This document shows, in pieces, positions 37,350 through 49,464 of a DNA stretch of 64,000 nt; the stretch's first letter is position 1; each line of letters opens with the position of its first letter. Position numbers and translations under genes: made by a program. Origin of the DNA: Epiperipatus broadwayi. Taxonomy: Eukaryota > Onychophora > Udeonychophora > Euonychophora > Peripatidae. The DNA lies in assembly GCA_028023455.1 (NCBI GenBank), contig JAQFVV010000141.1, positions 2,468,843 to 2,532,842 of the forward strand, read 5' to 3'. A model generated the notes under the pieces. It was not told where the DNA came from, searched no databases, and saw nothing but the letters and a program-made list of their open reading frames with translations.

Positions 37350-38935
37350 GACTCTGAGTAAGGTTAGGGAGTCACTATATATTGTTGTTTAAATTATTAG
37401 AGTTAAGAAAGTCTTCTTGTTCCTCATGAATCCAATTGTAATGTTTGCCATCATATATTCATAGCTATGTGTAATGTAGTTTGCTAATAAAAATAAAAGG
37501 CATGATTGATTTTTTTATTGAACACATAAGTAAAAGAAGTGAATAAATTTGTTGATTGGTCTATGGCATCATCCACATTATTATATTTTATCTCTTAATT
37601 TCATAAGAAAACCGATGGGATGTACCTGTGTTAATTATTTTACAACAGATGGCAAATTACAGAAGCATGAACAACATACTATTAATCCTGAAGGTATGGA
37701 AAAAATCTATCACTGATTTGTAAGTCTTTAGTAAATATTTAATTTCACATCATACCAATTACTTTAAGTTTTAAATCATCAAATCTTCAGAATCATTCAC
37801 CCACATCTGAATTAGTGTACAAAGATAAAAGAAAGAAGTGAAGCTATTTAATAGAATTATTTAATTGATTTATAAAGGATAGTATGACCTCCCACTAGCA
37901 CACTTGTTTAGATCCATATTGCATTATTTAATGTTTAACTGTCCCAGCATTGATTTGGTTGATAGAATGTTAGAATTGGCTAATCGCATGTGTATATTTT
38001 GACTAAGAATACAAAGAAGTTCAAGTTTATGTTTAATTATTCTAGTGTTAGTGCTAATAAATATTAATAAAGTATATCAGAATTGTTTACTTTTGTGTAT
38101 ATATTTGAAATAAAAGCAGAGAAAGTTTATTTTAATGTTAATAATTCTTTTGTTAGTTTATTCATCCATGGATATTGGAATTAGCCAATAACATGCCCAT
38201 GATAAAGTAGAAGTACAAAATATTTATTTGACTATATAAAGTAATCAATATTTTATTTATTAAAAACTTGTTGAAAGTTATTCTTTGGACATGTATTAGT
38301 ATTCTAAGTTTCTACACACACATACATACTCAATATGATATGGTTGCATCACGTCATGAATTTAAAAATGAATATCTCCCAATCTGATGATATTTTTTTT
38401 TTATCCAAACACTATATGAAATATTTAACTATTTGATGATCCTCGGGAAAGTTTATGTACATAGTTATTATTTAGATGGTGATTTGAAGTCCAAATGTAC
38501 CCTATTTCTTTCATTTTCTAACTTCTATTTTATTAGAACAATGCTAAATTTCATAACACTACCTTCTATGATCGTAATTAGTAGCTATTCTAAAGTATAA
38601 GTTCTTAATTCATTTATGTAATAAAATCCCTGAGATATTCCCTGATTGTTTCAGAGTAGATATCAATTTAGTTATTTAATTTAATTTATTAAACAGTAAA
38701 ATTTGAGTAGTGCTATATTTTGTTTTATTTAATTTAAACTTACCTCACAGTAAGGTTGATTAGTACTATATCTTTATTTTCTTTAATGTAAATCCAATAT
38801 ACATTACAGGTTATTTAGTGCATTTAGATGATGGGAGGAGATAAAATGAAACTATAACTTGCTAATTTAAAGAAGTGAAACTTTATCAATTTCAACCATT
38901 TAATTATTGCAAAACTCAATAGCTGTTTTAGTACA
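37350..38935. other. A+T-rich intergenic DNA, nothing recognised
   Basis: No coding or RNA feature could be recognised in this interval. Confidence 0.5.
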
Positions 38936-39440
38936 AAACATCACATGATCACTATCTCAGACTAGCACATAATTGTTATGCTAATATGAGATAATGATCA
39001 TGTGATTTTTAGTGGTTTAACACCACTCCTGTCTAATAGGATAGTGGTGGCTATGGTTATTAAAGATCCAAAGCCATCAAAATGTATGCGTACTGAATTG
39101 AGTTCAGACCCATATGACTATATAAGCTATTGAACTTAGATTGAAAATATTATTGTGTTTTCAATTTCATTCTCATTGTTTTGTAGTTAAGTGGAGATAA
39201 AAGGTGATTGCTGGAGGGTTGCATTAGATCCTAAGATCTAGGTGCAATGCTATCGGATCCAAGGCTCTTCACTGATGATGGCCACAAGCCAGAAACTAGT
39301 CTGGGAATGTTAGATGAGTAGGCATTAAAAAGAGATTTTATGCACAAGCCATTGATTACTCTGATTGGCACAGGGTAGCACTACTGTATAGAGAGAGTTT
39401 TGCCTTGTTTATATGTTTTACTCTTATTAATTCTTAATGT
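38936..39440 (+). repeat. Dispersed repeat with hairpins and hammerhead core (copy 2)
   Basis: It opens with an inverted repeat (38943-39004; CACATGATCA / TGATCATGTG outermost) whose arm also occurs at 34955-34998. A second short hairpin follows (ACCACTCCT...AGGATAGTGGT, about 39017-39046). The part from about 39232 matches copy 1. It is interpreted as terminal-repeat sequence of a Penelope-like family. Confidence 0.5.
39256..39316 (+). ncRNA. Hammerhead ribozyme-like motif (copy 2, core intact)
   Basis: CTGATGA (39272-39278) matches the conserved core exactly. Stem II is TGGC/GCCA (39279-39282 with 39288-39291) closing a 5-base loop CACAA. GAAA follows at 39292-39295, then ACTAGT, which is self-complementary and could form stem III between two ribozymes, and C39301 as predicted cleavage site after GUC. 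Stem I is short (TGGG with TTCA, partly wobble) with an outer AGAT/ATCC remnant. Such minimal type I hammerheads that act as dimers are described from Penelope-like terminal repeats. Function is not demonstrated here. Confidence 0.55.
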
Positions 39441-39882
39441 TTCCTCCTGTATTTTATTTGCATTTTACATATTATAGAACTATGTAGCCCCCACTAAGCT
39501 AAGATGGCTGTAGTTGGACAGTATTCTAAGAATCTCAATAGTAATTCCAAGTAGAGTCAGGTTAGTAATTTATTCTATTATTAATAGAATTGGCATCCCA
39601 GGTATTTATTTATGAGAGATGTAGGATTGAGGTTAGGGGAGAGTTACAGTATATATTATCACTTCACAGTTCATATTAAGATTCAACCTTCTTCATTTTC
39701 CAACTTTCAGACATCCACATCATCTAAAATCTGATGATGGCATGTTAAAATCTTTTGTTTTCCAATTATGTTCTCATACCCATGTAGGTAGTCATGGATA
39801 TCAATTGGATACGATGTAGTAGATGATGTGTAAGTCTAACATATGAGTCCAAATCTACTTTATATATATATATATATATAAC
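39441..39882. other. Intergenic DNA, nothing recognised apart from (TA)n at its end
   Basis: A (TA)n tract lies at 39861-39880, directly before the small Penelope-like palindrome. No gene was recognised. Confidence 0.5.
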
Positions 39883-40030
39883 TAAAGACATATTTAGCAG
39901 ATTCATCCATGTTAAAAAATTTAAATATTGATATAAAGACGTTTTGACTTGATCACACAAGTCGAAACGTTGGTATATCAATATTTAAATTTTTTAACAC
40001 GGAAGAAAACACAAAATATGTCTTTTATAT
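39883..40030. mobile_element. Minimal palindrome of a Penelope-like 3' end
   Basis: The left arm (about 39883-39950) and right arm (about 39959-40027) are inverted copies of the same ~65 bp terminal sequence found at the outer ends of the 32393-33858 palindrome (TTCATCC(G/A)TGTTAAAAA and GACGTTT(T/C)GACTTG). The arms meet at GACTT-GATCACAC-AAGTC, inside the hammerhead-like stem. Both copies are extremely 5'-truncated. A (TA)n tract adjoins the left side and another lies nearby on the right. Confidence 0.7.
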
Positions 40031-43000
40031 ATGCAATCTGTGAAAATCTTTGTATCAACACACACACACACACACGCATATATATATATATTGTGCCCTT
40101 TTCTATAGGTCGGTAATAGTACATAACAGTCAATTACTAAAAATTTTAAATTTAGAATATGTTCTTTTAATATGGTAATTGTATTAAGTCAATTATATCT
40201 TTAAAGTACAATTTGAAGCTAAAGAGAATACATAGTATATAAAATCATTTAAAAAGTAGTTAAGTAAAGTTTAAAATATTGTTTTATATGGTTGTAAAAG
40301 CTGGCCATATTAAATAACTCAGCTATAAATATTAAAAGTATATTTAATAAATTCGATTTTAATAGTTTAAAACTGATAATTTAATAAATGCTATATTTAA
40401 ATTTATAGTCATATCTAATAATCAAAATTAATATAGTTTATTTTAAAATAAACTTTATGATGGTGAAAATTATATCTAATTCTATATTTTCTAAATTGTT
40501 CTTCCAAATTTTATAATTATTTTATATAATATAATAAGTGTATCAATTATATAAATCTATGCAGAGAAATAGATTAAAAATCGTCTGTCAAAGTTATTAA
40601 TCATGTACTTTTAATGTATACTTTCACACACAAGCTTGTTAGAATTTAAAAACAAAGTTTGTGTATTATAGAGTTGGATATAATGATTATTTATCATAGA
40701 AGTGAATATTAAAATATTACATAATTATTTCCAAATGCTTAAATAATGTAATAAAGACGAATACATTCATAATATAAAAATTAAATAATTTATATAAATA
40801 AAAATAGATAAATTGAATATTAAAAAATGGAATAAGTTATTAAAGTTATTTTAAAAGTTATTTTAAATGTTTAAATAATTTTAATAAAATAATAATTGAA
40901 GTAAAAGTGGAATTTTAAATACTATTTTTTAAATTTTATTATGTCATAATTTCTAATTTTGAAATTCAATTCTACTTGAAATTGAAAATATGTAAATTTG
41001 TTCTCAAGCTAAAGTAAGAATTAACCAATAGGAATAGGTATTTTTACAGACTATAAATATGATTTTGCACGGGGTTATCGGGGAGATTAATAATGTATTG
41101 AAACCGGAGAAAGGTAAATTATAACTATCAAAAAGATAGTATTTTTAAAATTTTTATTTTAGTCAATTTTTTTTTGGTACTTTCTTATCGTTTATTTTGC
41201 AAAAACTAATTGATAATTTTTAAAAGTATTTTTTGCAAAAGAGAGTTTTAAAATATAATAATTTAGAAACTTCGTGGAAATGATTTTCTAATTTTTAAAG
41301 TACTTACCAGTCGCATTTTATCTAAAAATTTAACCTAAACTTCGCAATAAAAAATGGATATACTACGAAATAAAATGGATATAAATTGTAATACTGTAAA
41401 AATGTTTGGAATATTTGTTGATACAGCTTTATTAATGCATAACCGAATAACTGTTTTGGTACATAAAAAACCACAGCTCGGACATTATACGGAGTCTAAA
41501 AAAATGTATTGAAACGTATTATTTATAAGCTTATCCAAGATTTATTTTTAAATGGTAATAAGATAATTATATATTGCATGAAATATTTTATATAATATGA
41601 TATTCAAAGGAGTAAAATGTTATATTCTTTCTGAAAAAATTTTTTTTTTCAAGAATTAAAGAAAGAACCCAGGAGAATATGTTATAGAAGCGTTTTTGAT
41701 ATTAAAATATCCGGTCTTAGAATTATTTAAAAATGTATTTAGAAAAGATTTGTTTTAAAAGTACTTGAAGTTTTTTTTTTCTATTTTTAAAAGAGATTTA
41801 TAAAAATACCAAATGAAAGTTTAAATGTATCAAGAAGGAAACATATATAAAAAAGTGAACACACAGTTGAATAAAAGATGGATCCATGGAAATACAAATA
41901 GTACTTAAAAGTTTATCGAATATTTTAAAAGTTAAATTAGATGGATTGATGCATCGGATATGCAGAGAATATTGGTAGAGAAGATTAAGAAGCTTCACGG
42001 GATTAATTAATATTATGATTTAATAATTATCATCCTAAATACTAACACCAAGGATTATTTTCTATAAATTTTACTAAATGGATTAATAATTATTTTTATT
42101 TTAAACTTTAACGCACTTGGAGGAGAACATTTTTAAAAACTCTAGAGAAAATAATAAACATTTTGAACTTATCAGGAATTATCATCAAGAAAATATGTAA
42201 TTATAATTTTGATTCCTTTTATTTTGTTAACCTAGTTTAAATCTAAATTTTATATAAGATTAGGAAAAACATAAAAACATTAATTTATTAATATTAAAAT
42301 TTTATAATATAACAATCTAATAATTTAGCTAAAAATATTTTAAGATAAAGTGTATGGGTGTGAATTTTTTTTATATCTGCAATGCTCAAGTGGATAAAGG
42401 AAGCCTATTGAACACGATGACTAGATAAAGGTTATTGGTAATGATAATAACTATTAATAATTTTATAATGTATATATATTTTTTGTTTTCTTTAGATCAT
42501 CCATAAATTGGAAGAATGAAGTGTAAAAGTTTTTTTACTTATATGTACCGCATTTCATACAACATTTTAAAAAACATTATGAGATAGGATTGATTTGAAA
42601 ATATGCATAGGACGATTATTTTTTTATATTAGTGATATAATCCAACATAACAAATAATTATGTGATTCTTTTAAAATTTTCATGTTATTGGATATTCAAA
42701 TATTGTCTAAGTAGATTGTATATGATTAGACATATAGAATAATGAAGTAAGCAGACTTTTCTTGTGGAACAGCTAGATTGTTTAACTATTAATGAATTTT
42801 ATTTATTGTTTTGTAAATGCAGATAGTTATTTATCGATGTAAGATGTGGAAAATCTTGAGAAATAATGTTGAGATAGTGGCTTGGAAGTACTTAGTGAAC
42901 AGGAAACCAAGATGATGTTTTAAGAAATAGGATGTTATAAGGAATGGAAATAATATTTAGTCTTTATGTGAATATCAGCATAGTTAACAAAGCCCTATGA

Positions 43001-45660
43001 CTGATACACATTTTATTTGGACAGTGTTTATATTTCTTTAAATATTTGATGTTCTAATAAATCTGAAGAAATAGCTTTAACATCGTCCCTGTAATAGAGG
43101 ATATTAGGCAGGTAAATGTCATACCTCTTCGCACTGTGCCATGATTTTGAGATATGTTAAGAGTAACACTCTAGCTTTCTTCCTTAATCCTATGCATCTG
43201 TTTTCGTAATCTTTATTTCATGTAACTGCATCGTTCAGTAAGATATGTTTAAGAGAAATGATAAATAATTTAGAACTAAGGTTATGCTATCGTTTTTGTA
43301 TAAGATTAGTTTATTTGCTTAGAAGGAATAGGACGTTATAACTTAAAATTGAAGACCCAAAGTATCCTAAGGAAAGAAAAGAATCATAGAATATATTTTG
43401 AATTTTATTTTGGAAATGAAATATAAACTTTTTTAAAATAAAATATCTAAACAAAAATATTTTCTTTAAAGTGATAATAATTTTAAATGCTTTAGTATTA
43501 TTTTTTTAAGAGAAAATAAGTATTGCATATTTTTAAAATACAATAGTACAAAGTAAATTATGTAAACAATATGCATAGTATATTTTTTGTTTATTGATTA
43601 ACAGAAATATATTGATGATTACATTTATATCATACTAAAGTAAGGCTTAAAGAAGATATATTATGATTAGTAAACATTGTGTGATAAATACTAAAATGTA
43701 GTACTGAATTTTGGATAATATTTTGTGTAACATCTTTGACTTTGCAAGATGAAATTTTTTTTTAATATTTTGAGAAGTCCATACTCATTATAAAATTTTG
43801 TTTTCTATAGAATGTTTTCTAAGTATGAATTTTTAAAATAAAATAGTTTAACAATATTAAGGATAAAATGATGTTGCTAATAAAGTAGATAAATATATTT
43901 GTAATAAGTTAATCATAATGAGAAACCAAATAGTAACATTTTTTTTTTAATTTTGTCCTAAATCTAAATAAAGATATAATTGAAATATATATATTTTTTT
44001 TTTTATAACTCATAAATCAAACTGTAAAGTAAAAAAGGTTAAGGATATCCACTGTAAATAGTGTAAATAAATTATTTATTTATTTGTTGTTAGTAATAAA
44101 CTTTGTTAAATTTTGTTATTTCAAAAATTTTGTGTCCGAGTTCTTTATTTCTCCACATCGCTGCATGAAATCACTATATATGCATAATAATTGAAACAAA
44201 TATATAATTTTGCACAAAAGATAAATAGAGAATTATTTTAAGAATTTTAAATATTTTATTGGTATTCATTATAATTAAAAAATCATAATCTTACATTATT
44301 TTATTGGTCATAAATCAGTTATCACAATATTATATTAAATTATATGCTATCAGTTGCCACACATATTTTGTTTGTCAGATTATTAAAATGCTACCACGTA
44401 TTTATTATATCATTACATGAAGATATAAGATCATATTATATTATTTCATTATTTTACTATGGTAATAAAATTATAGTAATAAGAAAAGATATACAGAATT
44501 AGTTAAATAATGAAGAATATTATTACTGTTATTTATTATTATTAGTTTCAGTGTAGTAGATTATGACATAAAATCCCTTCTCATATTTTACTACCGTATT
44601 TTATTAACTTAGAATAAACTTTATGAACCTGAGATTATTTTATTTGAGCTAGATTATTATAAATAGAAGATTAAAATTTAATTATTGGTTTAATCTTAGT
44701 GAGTAGAAGTTATTAAAGTCGTAAGAATACTATGAGTTTGTTATTTAAAATAGTAATAAAGGGGAATAGTGTTCTTATGCCATTGAGGTAGTATCCTGTA
44801 GGATATTGGCTCCATGTAATCTATCTTGTCACATGTATTTTCACTTCAAGTCTCATGAAAATATTAAATATTTATTTAATTTATTTTTATAAATTGAACC
44901 TTATTCGAATTTTAAATTTGAGCTAGTGGAATATTTAATTTTAATGCTGAATATTTTATTTATTAATTATTAACTGAGCTAGAACCCGTTTTATTTCATA
45001 TCATATATTATCTGGAAGTGAGGATGCACGAGATGAAGGTTAGAATATATATTACAAATCGATGTCTGTATTTCTTCAAAATAATATAAGTAAATTTATA
45101 AATAAATATTACAAAATACAGTACTTAAAAGTTTATAAAAATATATCTATAACCATCATTTAGAAGAGCTTTCAACTATCTTTGTAGTTTTTATCAACTA
45201 ATACTTTTAAAATGTCAGCGTTCCTATAATTCCATAATGTCAACTTTCCCATAATTCCGTGATCTTAACGTTTGCTGCTTGCCTATTAATTAAATTTTTC
45301 TTGTATTTATATATTAACATAGCTTTTTTAATTTTCCCTTTATTATTTTTTTCAGTTTCAATATTTCTAAGTTACTATGAATAAAAACCATACATACATG
45401 TATTATTATGGTCATAAAAGACAGAAGCTGATAAAATATCATTATTTTTATAAATTTGTTTTGTATTTTGAACCCTCTTTAATAATAACAAGTGCTCTTT
45501 TGTTCTTTTTTCCAATGTGCGCGCGTCCATTCACCTAATTAAAATAAGAAAAATGTTATTCATATTAATATTTTCAATATATTGGAAAAATATTTATATA
45601 TTTGTATTTCATTCAATACAAATGAAATAGTAGCTCACATTCCAATAATTCACTTATTGA
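40031..45660. other. 5.6 kb A+T-rich DNA, no gene seen
   Basis: A (CA)n/(TA)n patch lies at 40058-40090. A CCAAT word (41025-41029) followed 23 bases later by TATAAATA (41052-41059) on the plus strand resembles a core promoter, with no coding frame after it. Otherwise I recognise nothing, although the homogeneous word use could hide an old noncoding repeat or a long LTR. Confidence 0.45.
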
Positions 45661-45669
45661 ACTATTAAC

Positions 45670-48600
45670 TGAAAGGAGACCCTTTGATTCCTCTTGGAGG
45701 CCTTAAAGGAACCGAGCAGGGCAAATTCCTAATGTCCACTCCATACGTTCTTGTCGTTGCAGCTGTTATTACTATGTGATTATTCATATAGTATACAAAC
45801 ATGGATTGGCTGCTCACCAACACACATTAGCCAGTGTGGTGAGTTTATTGGCTTTTTACCTCTGAGTTTAAGATCAAGAAACACCATGGTCTTTCTTCTC
45901 AGTGCCTGATAAGGCAGAATGAATGTTTGTGTAAATGATAAATATTTTTCCAATACATATATACAATTATGACAGACAAAAATAAAGCATGGCCCTTATT
46001 CCCAGGAGGCTGTAAAGTCACCAACCAAGGCAGTGGTTGGTGGCCGAAGGCGGAGGTTCTAAGAATCTCCTGATTGTGGACCCAGGCTGCCATTTGATGA
46101 CAACTTTTTATTTTGGTACTTACAACTGCAGATCACTTCCAAGTGAAGGAAGATTGCAAGAATTAGAAGAAGAACTGTCTTATATTAAATGGGACATTAT
46201 TGGATTTTGTGAAGTTAGAAGAAAAGGTGAAGAAACAATTGATTTAAAAAGTGGACATATACTCTATTATGAAGGCACACATATTGGAAATACAAGTGGA
46301 GTAGGATTCATTATAAATAAAAAGTGGAAGAACAATATTGTGGAGATTGATGGTGTATCAGACAGAGTGGCAAGATTAATTATACAACTTAATAGCAGAT
46401 ATCATATGCAGATAATTCAGGTTTATGCCCCAACAAGTTCTCATAGTGATGAAGTAGTAGAAGATTTTTATATGGATGTACAAAAGGTTTTTGATCAGTC
46501 AGAGTAAACAACATTTTAAAATTGTTATGGGAGACTTTAATGCTAGAATTGGTAGACAAATGAAAGGTGAAATTGCTGTAGGTAATTTTGGTTATGGTAA
46601 TAGAAATGAGAGAGGACATAGACTTGTGGAGTTTGCAGAAAAAAAAAATTATATTATGAATTCATTTTTTGAGAAAAATGTTAAAAGGAAATGGACATGG
46701 AAGCATCCAAATGAAGGTACAGCAGAATTGTATTATATTTTGACTAACAGGAAATACATATTTCAAGATAGTAATGTTCTTAATAAATTTAACACAGGAA
46801 GTGATCATCGATTAGTAAGGTGTAAGTTACGTGTTAATGTAAAACTAGAGAGACAAAAATTAAGAAAAACAATATTTACAGTTGATATTCATAATCTTCA
46901 GAAACATTATAATGAATTTAAATTAAAACTTACAAATAGGTTTCAAGTGTTAGTAGATTTTGAACATGATTCAGATTTGAATGAAATTAATATGAAAATA
47001 ACTGATACACTTTTAAAAACTGCAACAAAGATAGCTGGTAGAAAAAAGCAGCAATTGACTAATAAAATTTCTACTGAGACTAGAGAATTTATGAAGAAAA
47101 AAAGAAATATGAAGATATACAAAAATGATGTATTAAAAAGAATTGAATATCTCGAATTTTGTAAAATGGTACGGAAAAGAGTTGAAAATGATATAAGAAG
47201 GTATAACTATGAAATAGCAAGGAAAGCTGTAGAAGAAAATAAAAGTCTCAAGAATGTTAAACAACATTTTGGTATTGGTAGGAAATTATCTGTAATAAGA
47301 AAAAAAAGATGGAATTATTATTAAAAAGAGAGATGACATCATGAAATTGGTAGAAGATTTTTATCAAGAATTATATAGTAATAAAGAACAAGTACCTCCT
47401 ATATCTATTACATCTTCCAAATTGCCCAGAATTTTAAATGAAGAAGTGAGACATGCAATTAAATGTATGAAGAAAGGAAAGGCTGCAGGAAATGATGGAA
47501 TTATAATTGATATATTAAAAGAAGCAGGTGAAGAAATAGAAACAATTTTAGCAAAGTTATATACCATATGTCTAAATGATAAAGATGTACCGGAAATTGG
47601 AAGAATGCAGTAATAATATTAATATTTAAAAAAGGTGATAAAGAAGATATTAGAAATTACAGACCTATCAGCCTTTTATCAGTTTTATATAAAAATTTTA
47701 CCAAGATAATTACAACTCGTCTACAGATAACTTTGGATTTCCACCAACCAAGAGAACAAGCTGGATTTAAAAGTGGTTTTAGTAGAATAGATCATATCCA
47801 GGTATTGAGGGAAGTCATATAAAGGACAAATGAATATGAGTTGTCATTATGTTTTGGATTTGTAGATTATGAAAAAGCATTCGATTCTATACACATTTCT
47901 TCAGTGATTAAAGCATTGGATCATCAAAGTATAGATCCAGGATATTGTCATATTTTAAAGAATATTTATAAAAATGCAAAAGCAACAATTAGATTACATA
48001 ATGATACTGGAATAATCAACATTGAGAAAGGTGTAAGACAAGGTGACTCAATATCTCCAAAACTTTTTACAGCAGTGCTGCAAGAAGTAATTTGTGGATT
48101 AAAATGGGAAACTAAAGGAGTGAAAGTAAATGGAGAGTTTTTAAGTCATTTAGGTTTTGCAGATGATGCAGTTGTTCCTGCAAATAATGCTTCAGAGCTG
48201 CAGGAAATGTTGCAGGAGTTAGCAGATGAAAGTAGAAAAGTAGGACTAAAGATAAATGTTAAAAAGGCTAAAGTAATGTTTAATCGATTTGCTCAAAATA
48301 TGAAAATAAAGATTGATTATGAAGAATTAGAAGAAGTTGACAGTTACAAATACCTTGGTCAGATTATTAATACAGATGGAAACATAATGGAGGAAATTAA
48401 TCATAGAATTAAACTTGGTTGGAGTGATTTTGGTAGAAATAACTTGATACTAAAAGGAAATATGCCTATGTGTTTGAAAAGGATGTTTTTTAACAAATGT
48501 GTTTTACCAGTTCTTACTTATGGATCTGAGACTTGGACACTTAATAGAATAGCAATACAGAGACTTCAGACCACTAAAAGGAGTATGGAGAGATGTATTT

Positions 48601-48937
48601 TGGGAGTAACAAGAAGAGATCGAAAACGCAATGTATGGGTAAGACAACAAACAGGTGTTAGTGACCTTATTGAAAAAATTAAAAGATTGAAATGGAGTTG
48701 GGCTGGACACATTTCTAGAAGAGATGATAATAGATGGACAATTGAAATTTTAAACTGGATTCCAAGAGATTGTAAAAGACCCAGAAAGAGACCACATGTG
48801 AGATGGATGGATGAAATAAGGAAATGTGTAGGGGTGTTGTGGAGAAGAGAAGCTAAAGATCGGAGAAGATGGATTAAACTTGGAGAGACCTTCATCCTGC
48901 AGTGTATTGATAATGGTTGATGATGATGATGATATTA
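45670..48937 (+). mobile_element. RTE-type LINE retrotransposon, nearly full length, inactive
   Basis: One continuous stretch encodes an AP-like endonuclease followed by a reverse transcriptase, and ends with a TGATGATGATGAT tail directly after the last stop, as RTE elements do. The 5' boundary is uncertain: less A+T-rich, probably untranslated element sequence runs from about 45670, and the coding part starts at about 46097. Two frameshifts and a stop codon break the frame. A second, 5'-truncated copy begins at 63966. Confidence 0.85.
46097..48920 (+). pseudogene. RTE endonuclease-reverse transcriptase, frame broken
   Basis: The endonuclease starts MTTFYFGTYNCRSL (46097) and shows GFCEVRRKGEE (catalytic Glu), GVGFIINK and VYAPTSSHSD. 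A frameshift near 46490-46505 moves to the 46476-47324 frame with MGDFNARIG (catalytic Asp/Asn) and GSDHRLVR. The usual acidic residue before YIL is changed (TAELYYIL). A stop and gap at 47322-47341 precede the RT start frame (47341-47613) with KGKAAGNDGI. A further shift gives FKKGDKEDIRNYRPISLLS (about 47630-47685), then an in-frame TAA near 47819, and finally 47841-48920 with motif A FVDYEKAFD, RQGDSISPKLF, motif C GFADDAV and the carboxy end WAGHISRR...LGETFILQC. In an active element this protein nicks target DNA and reverse-transcribes the LINE RNA. Confidence 0.85.
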
Positions 48938-49370
48938 TTCTACAAAAAAAAATCAATTTGATTTTTTTTCTGTCTTAATTCTGCCTAACTATTATCTAAA
49001 CTGTTAGTATTCAATGCATTTATTACAGTCTCACCAAAATGTCTACCTACATTGTTTATTCTGCTCAGTACCCCTTTTCGTTTTAAAAGTTAAAAATGAG
49101 AACTATTTGTCAAGGAATTCCTGCTCTCAGATATTTATTTATTTATTTGTCTCCTTTGCATTTAATAAAAACACTGCTATATTTTTTCTGCCTGATATAT
49201 CAGAAGAACTTATAAATAATTTAAGTGTCTTTTTTTAATTTTATTTTATAAAATAACTGTCAAACGCTCAATCTTATTTAAAAGAAGTAAAATAAATTTA
49301 GTGTGTTTTATAAAATTGATATATTATTATTATTATTGTTTTATCGTAATTATTATGTGTGCATTACTAA

Positions 49371-49372
<2 letters not shown>
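48938..49372. other. Intergenic DNA, nothing recognised
   Basis: Sequence between the LINE tail and the (TTA)n tract. Small frames without motifs only. Confidence 0.5.

Positions 49373-49464
<92 letters not shown>
49373..49464. repeat. (TTA)n microsatellite, ~92 bp
   Basis: Pure ATT/TTA trinucleotide tract. A shorter one lies just before it at 49321-49339. Poly-Leu and poly-Asn frames across it are artefacts. Confidence 0.95.

Noticed and set aside
38943-39004. Hairpin considered as a microRNA precursor
   Set aside because: One arm also occurs at 34955-34998 as part of a dispersed repeat, so a retroelement end is the simpler explanation.
41025-41059. CCAAT plus TATAAATA on the plus strand as a gene promoter
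   Set aside because: No coding frame or exon signal follows, and such words are frequent by chance at this base composition; mentioned only in the region note.
48504-48956. Minus-strand frames up to 109 codons across the LINE
   Set aside because: Shadows of the reverse-transcriptase frame on the plus strand.
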